Origin: Streptomyces endocoffeicus
Lineage (GTDB): Bacteria > Actinomycetota > Actinomycetes > Streptomycetales > Streptomycetaceae
Reading direction: 5' to 3'
Assembly: GCF_016741935.1 (NCBI RefSeq)
Contig: NZ_JAERRG010000008.1
Location: 186,001 to 250,000 of the forward strand
DNA length: 64,000 nucleotides
The notes under the pieces are model-generated. The model saw only the letters and a program-made list of their open reading frames with translations. It was not told the DNA's origin and ran no database searches. Position numbers and translations under genes: made by a program. Below, in pieces: positions 48,755 through 56,863 of the stretch. Every line of letters begins with the position of its first letter. Positions within the stretch are counted from its first letter, which is position 1.

Positions 48755-50845
48755 CTACTGCCGGGTCAGGACCACCAGTTCCGCGTCGTGCCCGGCGCTC
48801 CAGGCGAACGGCAGCCCGTAGTGCAGCAGATGGGCGCCGCTGTAGGTGGTCGCCGACGCGGCGTCCCGGTAGCGGGCGGCCGCGTCGAGGCCGCGCAGCC
48901 GGAGCCGGGCCGGGCGTCCCGGGACGAGCGGGGCGCCGTCCAGGCGGCCGGTGCCGAGCGCGGCGACGACGGTGCGTCCGTCGGGTCCGTCGTACTGCAC
49001 CCCGCAGGTGGCGTCCAGCGGGCTGCCCAGGAGCCGGGCCTCGCCGAGGTGGATGACATCGCGCACCTCCTTGTAGCGGGCGATCCAGCGGGCGGCCTCG
49101 GCGCGCTGCCCGGCGTCCCAGTGGCGCAGGTCGGCGCCGATGCCGAGGACTCCGCACATGGCGGTGACGAAGCGGAAGGCGAGGCTGCGCGGACGGGGGT
49201 CGAAGACGCCGGGGGCGTCGGTGACCCAGGAGCTCATCACATGCGGGGCGTGGGCGTGCAGGAAGCCGTACTGGACGGCCAGCCGGTCCAGCGGCGCGGT
49301 GTTGTCGCTGGGCCAGACGACGTCGGTGCGGGCGATCGTCGCGTGGTCGACGCGCGCGCCGCCGCCCGCGCACCCCTCGACGGTGACCCGGGGGTGGGCG
49401 GTGCGCAGCTGGTCCAGGACGCGCAGATAGCCCGCCACGTGCTGGGCGTCCAGGTCGAGGTGGTCGGCGGGACCGGCGCCGGGGCGGCCGCGCTCGGTCG
49501 GCGGCCGGTTCATGTCCCATTTGAGGTAGCTGATGTCATGGCCGGTCAGCAGCCGGTTCAGGGTGGCGATGACGAAGTCCTGGACATCGGTCCGGCCCAG
49601 GTCGAGCAGGAGCTGGTGGCGCACCAGCCGGGCCGGCCGGCCGTCGATCCGGTACGCCCAGTCCGGGTGTTCGGCGTACAGCTCGCTGCCGGGGCTGACG
49701 GCCTCCGGCTCGATCCACAGGCCGAAGTCCAGACCCAGGGCACGGACGTCCGCCACGAACCGGCCGAAGCCGTCCGGGAACGCCACCGGGTCGGGGTACC
49801 AGTCGCCCAGCCCGCCGGTGTCGTCGGCGCGGCCGGTGAACCATCCGTCGTCGACGACGAACAGCTCGGCCCCGATGTCCGCCGCCGCCTTCGCCAGCTC
49901 CAGCTGGTCCGCCGCGTCGACGTCGAAGGCGGTGGCCTCCCAGGAGTTGTAGAGGACCTTGCGGGGGCGGTGCAGCCGCTCGCCGGTCAGCCGGCGTTCG
50001 TAGCGGTGCCAGACGCGGGACAGCCCGTCCAGACCCCCGGCGCTGAAGGCGCAGGCGAGCCGTGGCGTGGTGAGGGTGTCGCCGGGCGCCAGGCGCACCC
50101 GGCCCTCGTGCGGTACGCGGCCCGCGCGGATGCGTACGGTGCCGCCGGGTTCGGCCTCGGCGGTGAGGTGCCAGTTGCCGGGCCACTCCAGGGCCAGGCC
50201 ATAGGCGGGGGCGTCGCCCGGGTCCGCGGCGTCCTGGACCGCGAGCCAGGGCGCGTACGCGTGTCCGGGTACGCCCTGGCGGCTGCCCATGGTGAACGTG
50301 CCCCTGGACAGGGTGAGTTGGGTGCGCTGGAACTCCTGCGACCACTGGCCGGCCAGGTAGGTCAGCCGGGCTCCGGCGGTGACGGGGACGTTCACGGCGG
50401 CCGAGTCGAAACGCTCCAGCCACAGCTCCTCGTCGCCCGTGCAGGTGAGCTCGGTCCAGCGGTGGATGACATCGGTGCCCGGCACCGTGGCGTAGCACAG
50501 GACCGTACGCAGGCCGAGCACATCGTCGGTGAAGGTGAGCCGCAGGCTCCCCGCCTCCTCCGCGGCCCCCTCGAAGGCCCACCACGCGCCGCGCTCCGCG
50601 CCGGGGCGTGCCGCCACCAGCTCGGCGCCGGTGAACGGCCGCAGCCCGTACGGCAGGTACTCGGCGGGCGCCGCGTCGGCGGGGGTGATGAAGTGGGTGC
50701 GGTGCGACCAGTCCAGCGCGGACGGGCCGGTCTCGACGCCGAGCGGGCCCCAGGAGTCGAGCTCGGCCCAGGGGCCGTCCGGGGACAGCCGCACCGTGTA
50801 GCCGGTGTGGTCGGTGCGCAGCGTCCAGCGCTGGTCCGGCGTCAC
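48755..50845 (-). CDS. Alpha-galactosidase, glycoside hydrolase family 36, intracellular
   Basis: This 696-residue enzyme has no signal peptide, so it acts in the cytoplasm on imported galactosides. GH36 marks: VLYNSWEATAFDVD, LFVVDDGWFTGR, FGLWIEPEAVSPGS, the nucleophile Asp in YLKWDMNRP, and the acid/base Asp in WPSDNTAPLDR. It cleaves alpha-1,6-linked galactose from melibiose- or raffinose-type sugars. It starts with GTG at 50,845 inside the permease stop (GTGA overlap), tying hydrolysis to uptake. A secreted GH27 enzyme of the same activity class lies upstream of the importer genes. Confidence 0.95.
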   Translation of the reverse strand: MTPDQRWTLRTDHTGYTVRLSPDGPWAELDSWGPLGVETGPSALDWSHRTHFITPADAAPAEYLPYGLRPFTGAELVAARPGAERGAWWAFEGAAEEAGSLRLTFTDDVLGLRTVLCYATVPGTDVIHRWTELTCTGDEELWLERFDSAAVNVPVTAGARLTYLAGQWSQEFQRTQLTLSRGTFTMGSRQGVPGHAYAPWLAVQDAADPGDAPAYGLALEWPGNWHLTAEAEPGGTVRIRAGRVPHEGRVRLAPGDTLTTPRLACAFSAGGLDGLSRVWHRYERRLTGERLHRPRKVLYNSWEATAFDVDAADQLELAKAAADIGAELFVVDDGWFTGRADDTGGLGDWYPDPVAFPDGFGRFVADVRALGLDFGLWIEPEAVSPGSELYAEHPDWAYRIDGRPARLVRHQLLLDLGRTDVQDFVIATLNRLLTGHDISYLKWDMNRPPTERGRPGAGPADHLDLDAQHVAGYLRVLDQLRTAHPRVTVEGCAGGGARVDHATIARTDVVWPSDNTAPLDRLAVQYGFLHAHAPHVMSSWVTDAPGVFDPRPRSLAFRFVTAMCGVLGIGADLRHWDAGQRAEAARWIARYKEVRDVIHLGEARLLGSPLDATCGVQYDGPDGRTVVAALGTGRLDGAPLVPGRPARLRLRGLDAAARYRDAASATTYSGAHLLHYGLPFAWSAGHDAELVVLTRQ

Positions 50846-51696
50846 TTCACCGCTCCGAGGTTGAGACCGGCCACGAAGTGGCGCTGGAACCGGAGGAAGA
50901 CGGCCACGGTGGGAGCCGCGGCGATGACGGACCCGGCGGCGATCACGTTCCACATCGACACGAACTGGCCCTGCAGCCCGATGAGGGCGGCGGTGATGGG
51001 CATCTTGGTGTCGCTGCGCAGCACGGTGATGGCCCACAGCAGATCGTTGAAGATCCAGGTGAAGGACAGGGCGCTGAGCGCGGCGAGCGCCGGGCGGCTG
51101 AGCGGCAGGATGATCCGCCAGAAGATCTGCCAGGGACCGGCGCCGTCGACGACGGCGGCCTGCTGGATCTCGACCGGGATGGACCGCATGAAGCCGTACA
51201 GGACGAAGACGTAGAAGCCGACGCCGAAGCCGATCTGCACGCCGATGAGGGCGGGCAGGGTGTCGTATACGCCCATCAGCTCGCTCAGCTTGGACACCGG
51301 GATGAGCAGGATCTGCGGCGGAAGCAGGTTGCCGCCGAGCATCAGCAGCAGCAGGGAGCGGCGGAAGGGCACCTCGTAGCGGCTGAGGGCGAAGGCGGCC
51401 ATGGCGGCCAGGGCCAGGGTCACCAGTACGCACGGCACGGTCACGACCAGGCTGTTGATCAGGGCGCGCTGCTGGCCGCCGTCGCTCCACGCCTGCTGGA
51501 AGTTGCCGAGGGTGAAGGAGCGGGGCCAGCTGCCCAGGCCGTGGGCGGAGATGTCGTCGAAGGAGCGCAGGCTCGTCACCACGACCAGGGCGATGGGCAG
51601 CAGCCACAGCGTGGCGAGCGCCCCGGCCCCGAGGTGGAAGCCGGCGGTGGCCGCGCGGCGCCGGCGCAGGGCCGCGGAGCTGTGCGGTGCCGTCAT
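50842..51696 (-). CDS. Sugar ABC transporter permease, MalG type
   Basis: This 284-residue inner-membrane subunit has six predicted helices and the EAA-loop motif EIQQAAVVDGAGPWQIFWRIILPLSRPAL, which contacts the ATPase. The opening after a basic N-terminus, LATLWLLPIALVVVTSLRSF, and the phrase PLSRPALAALSALSFTWIFNDLLW are CUT1-family features. It is paired with the MalF-type permease (one-base overlap at 51,696). No ATPase gene accompanies the set. In Streptomyces the shared ATPase MsiK usually energises such CUT1 importers, so I infer that here. Confidence 0.94.
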   Translation of the reverse strand: MTAPHSSAALRRRRAATAGFHLGAGALATLWLLPIALVVVTSLRSFDDISAHGLGSWPRSFTLGNFQQAWSDGGQQRALINSLVVTVPCVLVTLALAAMAAFALSRYEVPFRRSLLLLMLGGNLLPPQILLIPVSKLSELMGVYDTLPALIGVQIGFGVGFYVFVLYGFMRSIPVEIQQAAVVDGAGPWQIFWRIILPLSRPALAALSALSFTWIFNDLLWAITVLRSDTKMPITAALIGLQGQFVSMWNVIAAGSVIAAAPTVAVFLRFQRHFVAGLNLGAVK

Positions 51697-52631
51697 CAGT
51701 CGGCCTCCCGGAAGGCGCGGACGAGGTAGGAGGCGATGACGCCGAAGGCCAGCACGAAGATCACGACGGCCAGGGCGGAGCCGTATCCCAGGCGCAGGGA
51801 CTGGAAGGCGGTGGAGTACATATAGGTGCTCAGCAGTTCGGACGAGTGGTAGGGGCCGCCCCGGGTCAGGGACCATACGACGTCGAAGGAGCGCAGCGAG
51901 TCGATGATGATCACCGACAGGACGACGGCGTTGACGCCGCGCAGCTGGGGCAGCGTCACATGCCGGAAGCGCTGCCACCGCCCGGCGCCGTCCACCTTGG
52001 CCGCCTCGTACAGGGCCGGGTCGATGCCCTTGAGTCCCGCGAGGTACAGCACCATCACATAGCCGACCTGGCGCCACAGCGCGGGCACGATCACCGCGTA
52101 GAGGGCGGTGTCCTGGTCGGCGAGCCAGGCGTGGCGCAGGCTGTCCAGGCCGACCGACTCCAGGAGCCGGTTGAGGACGCCGTCGGGCTGATAGATGGCC
52201 TGCCAGACGAGGGCGGTGGCCACCAGGGAGAACACGACGGGCAGGAACAGGGCGGCCCGGTAGAAGCCCACGCCCCGGCGCTCCTGCTGCAGGAGCAGCG
52301 CGGCGCCGAGACCGAGGAGCGCCGACAGGCCGCCGAACAGCACCAGCCACAGCACGGTGTCGACGGCCGCGGTGCGGAAGACCTCGTCGTGGGCCATCTC
52401 GGCGAAGTTGCCCAGGCCGACGAACTCGGGCGCCGACACCCCGTCCCACTTGGTCAGGGAGAGGTAGAAGCCCTGGAGCGCGGGCCAGAACACCCACAGC
52501 GACTCGGCGAGCAGCGGGACGAGGAGGAAGGCGAGCACCAGCGGGGGCGTGCGCCGGATACCCCGGGCCCGCCTGCCGCGGGGCGGGGACGGGGCCGGGG
52601 ACGTGCGCTTCGGCGCGGTGAGGACGGCCAC
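51696..52631 (-). CDS. Sugar ABC transporter permease, MalF type
   Basis: This 311-residue permease has six helices, beginning with PLVLAFLLVPLLAESLWVFW, and the EAA motif YEAAKVDGAGRWQRFRHVTLPQLRGV. The GTG start lies one base after the solute-binding-protein stop, indicating a single transcript. Phrases such as GFYLSLTKWDG and NTVLWLVLF-like segments match CUT1 MalF/LacF homologues for oligosaccharides. With the MalG-type partner it forms the translocation channel for alpha-galactosides. Confidence 0.94.
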   Translation of the reverse strand: MAVLTAPKRTSPAPSPPRGRRARGIRRTPPLVLAFLLVPLLAESLWVFWPALQGFYLSLTKWDGVSAPEFVGLGNFAEMAHDEVFRTAAVDTVLWLVLFGGLSALLGLGAALLLQQERRGVGFYRAALFLPVVFSLVATALVWQAIYQPDGVLNRLLESVGLDSLRHAWLADQDTALYAVIVPALWRQVGYVMVLYLAGLKGIDPALYEAAKVDGAGRWQRFRHVTLPQLRGVNAVVLSVIIIDSLRSFDVVWSLTRGGPYHSSELLSTYMYSTAFQSLRLGYGSALAVVIFVLAFGVIASYLVRAFREAD

Positions 52632-52632
52632 G

Positions 52633-53925
52633 TCACGCCTTCCAGATCTTCTCGGCGTCGCGCTGCCAGTCGGTGAGGATCGAACCGATGCTCTTCGGCT
52701 TGGCGAGGAACTTGGTCAGCGCGGTGTCCGCGGTGGGCTGGAGGGCGTCGCTCGAGTCGCGGTTGAAGAACTGGGTTATCTCGGCGGCCTCCTCGACATG
52801 CTTGCGGCCCTTCTTCACGAGCGCGGTCCCGGCGTCCTCGGCGTCCGGGTGGCAGGGCAGGACGGTGCCCGACGAGCCCTTGATGTAGATCTCCTGTGCC
52901 TCGGCCGTGGCGAGGTAGCGCAGCAGCTCGAAGACCTTGTCACGGCGTCCGGTGCGGGCGCTGGCGAAGTAGCCGTCCGTGGGCGCTTCCTCGGCGAGCG
53001 GGACCTTGGGGTCGATGACCGGGAAGCGGAAGAAGTCGATGTCGTCGAGGGCGCCCTTGGGCGCGGCGTCGGCGAAGAAGGTGCCGATGAGCATCATGCC
53101 GGTCCGGCCGGCGAGCAGGGCGGTCGTGGCGTCCTGGAAGGCGAGGGCGGTGCCGTCGGGGTCGAAGTAGGGGAGCGCCTCCCGCCAGCGGTCGAAGACC
53201 TTGTGCACCTCGGGGTCGTCGAAGCGCCGCTTTCCGGCGAGGAGCCGGCGGTGGTAGTCGGCGCCGTTGATACGGATGTTGAGGTAGTCGAACCAGGCGG
53301 AGGCCACCCAGGGGGTGTTGCTGCCGGCGCCGAGGCCGATCGGCGTCACGCCCCTGGACTTCAGCTTGTCGCACAGGTCGAGGAAGTCGTCCCAGCTCTT
53401 GGGCTCCTTGACGCCCCACTTGGCGAAGTGGGACTTCCGGTAGAACATGCCCCACCAGTAGTAGGTGCTGGGGACGAAGACCTTCTTTCCGGCGGTCGAG
53501 GTGCACTGGGTGGTCAGCGCCTTGGAGTAGCGCTTGAGGTCGGGCGAGGAGGTCCACACCTCGCCGAGGTCGAGCAGCAGGTTCTTGCCCGCGTAGGCGT
53601 CCGCCACCGAGCCCGGGTACCAGGTGTACACATCGGGCGGGTTGGCGGAGGTGAGATAGGTGGGCAGCTGGGTGCGGAAGGTCTCGGCGGCGACGGTGTT
53701 GAGGGTCGCGCGCCCGGAGCCCTCCTTGGCGTAGGCGGCGACGAGGTCCTCCATCGCCGCCTTCGCCTGCGGCGCGGACAGGTTGGACTGGAAGGTCACC
53801 GCGCCGCCCCCGGAGGAGCTCTTGCCGGAGGAGGCGGCGGTGACACAGCCGCTGAGCAGCGCCGTGGTCCCGGCGGCGCCGAGGCCGCCGAGGAACAGCC
53901 GTCGGCTGGGGTGTGCGTTCGTCAT
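52633..53925 (-). CDS. Extracellular sugar-binding lipoprotein of the ABC importer
   Basis: This 430-residue substrate-binding protein is of the CUT1 type. The N-terminus SRRLFLGGLGAAGTTALLSGC is a signal peptide with twin Arg and a lipobox Cys, so it is anchored outside the membrane, possibly via Tat. The mature part begins with a Ser/Gly linker, then AVTFQSNLSAPQ, a typical type I fold start, with LTSANPPDVYTWYPGSVADAY and PSTYYWWGMFYRKS in the ligand cleft region. The start has AAGGAG properly spaced. It is the first gene of the operon and is preceded by the shared AT-rich operator element at 54,029-54,051. Ligand (melibiose, raffinose or similar) is inferred from neighbours. Confidence 0.94.
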   Translation of the reverse strand: MTNAHPSRRLFLGGLGAAGTTALLSGCVTAASSGKSSSGGGAVTFQSNLSAPQAKAAMEDLVAAYAKEGSGRATLNTVAAETFRTQLPTYLTSANPPDVYTWYPGSVADAYAGKNLLLDLGEVWTSSPDLKRYSKALTTQCTSTAGKKVFVPSTYYWWGMFYRKSHFAKWGVKEPKSWDDFLDLCDKLKSRGVTPIGLGAGSNTPWVASAWFDYLNIRINGADYHRRLLAGKRRFDDPEVHKVFDRWREALPYFDPDGTALAFQDATTALLAGRTGMMLIGTFFADAAPKGALDDIDFFRFPVIDPKVPLAEEAPTDGYFASARTGRRDKVFELLRYLATAEAQEIYIKGSSGTVLPCHPDAEDAGTALVKKGRKHVEEAAEITQFFNRDSSDALQPTADTALTKFLAKPKSIGSILTDWQRDAEKIWKA

Positions 53926-54022
53926 CAGGTGCTCCTTGTGGATCCACTCGGCGGGGCCCGGACCCGCTGACGGGGCCGGGGCGCGCTCGTGGCGGATCCA
54001 GATTCGCGTGGCGCTCGCACCA

Positions 54023-54051
54023 CGTCAATATTAATTCCTAATTTATTTGAA
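54023..54051 (-). promoter_or_regulatory. Operator-promoter of the importer/catabolic operon
   Basis: Reading the minus strand: TTCAAATAAATTAGGAAT-TAATA followed directly by TTGACG, a -35 box. A near-identical element stands at 56,339-56,368 before the GH27 gene. The GH27 stop codon TAA lies inside this element, so the 3' end of one gene doubles as the control site of the next. AATTAGGAA cores are found in operators of sugar-responsive ROK/GntR regulators. Confidence 0.65.
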
Positions 54052-56232
54052 CTGGGTTCGGTGTACGGAGCCATCGACCCCGCGGTACACGGCGTCGACC
54101 GCGCCGTCCGGACCCGCGACCGCCCCGAGCGCACCGTCGAACGCGGCGCCGGGGAACTCCTGCCGCTCGGTCCACCCCTGCCAGCCGCCGTCCTCGTACC
54201 GCCGCTGCCAGAGCGTGCAGTCGCCGGCCCGCGCGTACAGCACCACCGCGTCGCCCACCGCGACCAGCGTCGGGCTGCCGCTCACCGTCCCGCCGAGCGA
54301 ACTCCACTCCGACCACTGCCCGGAGGCGTCACGCGACCGCGTCCACACCTCGTCCGCCGAGGTCCGGACGGTCACGTGGACCCGCCCTCGCGCGTCGACG
54401 ACGGCCGACGGCCTGCCGTACGTCGGCCGGTCGCCCGGCGCGCCGAGCGACGACCAGCCGGACGACGGCCCCCGCTGGGTGATCCGCCCGTCCGCGCCGC
54501 GCGCGGTCAGCGTCCAATGCGCCGCGTCGGTGAACGCCACCGAGGGCGCGTCGGTCAGCCTCCCGCCGAGGTCCTCCCAGCCGCCCCAGCGCCCGTGCGC
54601 GAAGACCCGCCGGTACGCCCGGGAGTCGGCGCCCCGCACGAAGACGTCGATCCGCCCGCCCGCCGAGGCGTGGGCGGCGGGCTGCCCGAGGATCCTCCCG
54701 CGTACCGGACCGCCGAGGTCCTTCGTTCGCGGCCCGCCGTCGCCGCCGTCGTCCGTGTGCTGGACGAGGGCGCCGCCCGGTCCGCGGAAGAAGGTGGTCA
54801 GCGCCTCGCCGTCGCGTACGACGGCCGGGCTCGCCGAGGCCTTCCGGCCCAGATCCGCGCCGGGGAGGGCGTCCGCGCCGGTGAGCGTGAGGAACGCGGT
54901 GCCGTGCGCCGGCACCTCGACGGTGTACGACCCGGTGTGCGTCCCGCGGCCGGTACGCGCGCGCAGATCGCGCACCGCGACCGGGCCGCCCAGCGCCACA
55001 TCCGAGAAGGTCACCGTCCGTTCGGCCGGTCGGTCCGAGCGGTTGAGCAGGACGACGGCGCGCCGCCCGTGGCCCGAGAGGACCTTGCTGTAGACGTCGC
55101 CGACGGAGTCGGTGGCCACCCGCACGCCCTGGACGGCCAGTGGGTCCTGGTCGACGGCGATGATCTCCGGGTTGCGTAGCGTCCGGAGCATCGGATCGGA
55201 CAGGGCGCGGGGGTCGGAGCCGATGACGAGCGGGGAGCCCATCTCGGCCCACATCACCAGCTGCGTGGTGGACTCCTCCTCCGTCAGCTCAAGCGAGCCG
55301 TCGGCCATGCGGCGCATGGGGATGAGGTAGTCGGGGTCGTTGTAGTGACCGGGCCCCTGCGCCTCGGGGTGCCAGGCGTTGGCGTCCATGTTGCGCAGCA
55401 CATTGGGCCACTGACCGGGGCTCGGGGTGCCCCAGGCGATATCGGTGCCGGTGCGCCAGGAGTCCGCGATGGTCGGGGCGTAGGCGTACGCGTTGTGCGC
55501 GTCCTGCTCGGGCGTGTGCGGCAGACCCCAGTCGTCGGTGAGCGGATTGCACAGGTTCAGCAGCATCCGGCGCCCGGACTTCGCGACCGCGTCGCCGAAC
55601 TCCTGGAAGGCCGGGCCCGGATCGAGCTTCTCGCCGATGCCGCACAGGAAGTCGACCTTGATCGCGTCGATCTTCCAGTCCGCGAACTGCCGCGCGTCCT
55701 CGGTGTAGTGGCCACGGCTGCCGAGGCCGCAGCTCTTGCCGCCGTCGTAGGTGCCGGCGTCGGTGTAGATACCGGCCCGCAGACCGCGCTGGTGCAGATA
55801 GGAGACGAGGGCCGGGATACCGGAGGGGAAGCGGTCCGGGTGGGCCGCCAGCCGCCCCCGCGCGTCACGCGGGTTGTCGGCCTGCCAGCCGCCGTCCAGC
55901 CACACGATGTCGTACCCACTGTCGCGCAACCCGCTGCTGACGAGCCGGTCGGCGACCGACCGCACCTCCTTCTCGGTGGGCGCCCCCAATCCGTAGTAGG
56001 TGTTCCAGCCCATGTAGGGCGTCGGGGCGAGCCCGCTGTCGTAGTAGTCGGGCGCGCCCTGGTCGACGGCGGGTGCCCGCTGGTCCACGGCGGTGGCGCC
56101 CCGGTCCACAGCGGGTGCGGCCGTGGCCGTGGGGTTCGCGGCCGTCGCCAGGACCACGGCGATCGCGGTCGCGACGGCGCCGCGGGCGAGGGTGCGGTGG
56201 CGGGGTCTCCGTGCGGGCGGGGGTGAAGTCAC
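54043..56232 (-). CDS. Secreted alpha-galactosidase, glycoside hydrolase family 27, with C-terminal beta-propeller-like domain
   Basis: This 729-residue exoenzyme starts with GTG and a signal peptide (basic RRPRHRTLARG, hydrophobic core VATAIAVVLATAANPTATA). A linker of three 7-residue repeats (AVDQGAP-like) follows. The GH27 barrel (about 65-440) has PYMGWNTYYG, DIVWLDGGW, the nucleophile Asp in IKVDFLCG, and the acid/base Asp in GHYNDPDYL. A small beta domain to about 480 precedes a C-terminal region with recurrent SxxAxVxxxGRV.V and W..W..LGG units, resembling a PLL-like lectin propeller that could bind carbohydrate. It releases galactose from plant galactomannan or raffinose-type sugars outside the cell and has its own operator-promoter. 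Confidence 0.93.
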   Translation of the reverse strand: MTSPPPARRPRHRTLARGAVATAIAVVLATAANPTATAAPAVDRGATAVDQRAPAVDQGAPDYYDSGLAPTPYMGWNTYYGLGAPTEKEVRSVADRLVSSGLRDSGYDIVWLDGGWQADNPRDARGRLAAHPDRFPSGIPALVSYLHQRGLRAGIYTDAGTYDGGKSCGLGSRGHYTEDARQFADWKIDAIKVDFLCGIGEKLDPGPAFQEFGDAVAKSGRRMLLNLCNPLTDDWGLPHTPEQDAHNAYAYAPTIADSWRTGTDIAWGTPSPGQWPNVLRNMDANAWHPEAQGPGHYNDPDYLIPMRRMADGSLELTEEESTTQLVMWAEMGSPLVIGSDPRALSDPMLRTLRNPEIIAVDQDPLAVQGVRVATDSVGDVYSKVLSGHGRRAVVLLNRSDRPAERTVTFSDVALGGPVAVRDLRARTGRGTHTGSYTVEVPAHGTAFLTLTGADALPGADLGRKASASPAVVRDGEALTTFFRGPGGALVQHTDDGGDGGPRTKDLGGPVRGRILGQPAAHASAGGRIDVFVRGADSRAYRRVFAHGRWGGWEDLGGRLTDAPSVAFTDAAHWTLTARGADGRITQRGPSSGWSSLGAPGDRPTYGRPSAVVDARGRVHVTVRTSADEVWTRSRDASGQWSEWSSLGGTVSGSPTLVAVGDAVVLYARAGDCTLWQRRYEDGGWQGWTERQEFPGAAFDGALGAVAGPDGAVDAVYRGVDGSVHRTQFK
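56050..56112 (-). repeat. 21-bp tandem repeat, three units, after the GH27 signal peptide
   Basis: Units at 56,050, 56,071 and 56,092 encode AVDRGAT, AVDQRAP and AVDQGAP in order of translation, forming a short linker between signal peptide and catalytic barrel. Confidence 0.82.
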
Positions 56233-56338
56233 GTGCCTCTCCCGAGGGTTGGGAAGCAGGAAGGAGACATGACGCGGCCGCCCTCGGACAGGGCGTCGTC
56301 GGCGTCACGGCGAAGACTGTGGCCCGCGGCCGAAACCC

Positions 56339-56368
56339 TGTCAAGAATTATTCCTAATTTATTTAAAC
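56339..56368 (-). promoter_or_regulatory. Operator-promoter of the GH27 alpha-galactosidase gene
   Basis: On the minus strand GTTTAAATAAATTAGGAAT-AATTC runs straight into TTGACA (56,339-56,344), a consensus -35; CACAGT 17 bases on may be the -10. It matches the element at 54,023-54,051 over about 20 bases. Both sit in short AT-rich islands in otherwise very GC-rich DNA. Confidence 0.65.
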
Positions 56369-56423
56369 AGCCCTTCGCCGCCCCGGGGTGAGCGGGCCGC
56401 GGGTGCCGGTGTGCCACGGCGGC

Positions 56424-56470
56424 ACGCCGGTACGCCGGTACGCCGGTACGCCGGTACGCCGGTACGCCGG
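56424..56470. repeat. 8-bp tandem repeat, nearly six copies
   Basis: The unit acgccggt repeats without interruption from 56,424. It lies in a 490-base non-coding stretch (56,373-56,863). The second half of that stretch (about 56,580-56,860) is markedly less GC-rich and probably contains the urea/urease promoter, though no clear -35/-10 pair stands out. Confidence 0.88.
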
Positions 56471-56806
56471 CCGTCCGGGCGGCCCCGAGGGCGGCGCCCC
56501 GGTGGCGGCGCCCCGGTGGCCCGGTCCGGCACTGCCCCGAGAACCGCACCGGCGGACTACGGAATTCACGCCCGCTCGGAACAGCGGTGAGTGCGGGGGG
56601 ACTTTGCCGATTCCACTTGGTCGAATTTTCGCCCCGGTAGTTCCAAGGACTCCCCAACGAAAGTCAAGACTTGGATATCCTGGCTCGCACGCATCCCCCC
56701 ACCATCAGGGACTATTCCACTGCGTATCCAGTCGGCCACCAACTGTCGTCGACCTTCCTCGCAATTCCGGGCGTAGGCTCCAAAAAGTTGTTGATCAAGC
56801 GCCACC

Positions 56807-56825
56807 CCCCTTTTGGTTCAAGGGG
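56807..56825 (+). promoter_or_regulatory. Hairpin in the leader of the urea transporter-urease operon
   Basis: CCCCTT (56,807-56,812) pairs with AAGGGG (56,820-56,825) around a seven-base loop, 38 bases before the transporter ATG at 56,864. It could be an operator or an RNA leader hairpin; there is no riboswitch pattern I recognise. Confidence 0.35.
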
Positions 56826-56863
56826 TGTTGGTGAATTCCGGGTATTCCCGTCAGGGGGAAGGC

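Noticed and set aside
56566..56805. Minus-strand 79-codon frame (starting MALDQQLFGAYARNC) in the urease upstream region
   Set aside because: It lies in a low-GC non-coding stretch, has no ribosome site I trust and no family resemblance. It could be a small gene, but the plus strand there more likely holds the urease promoter.
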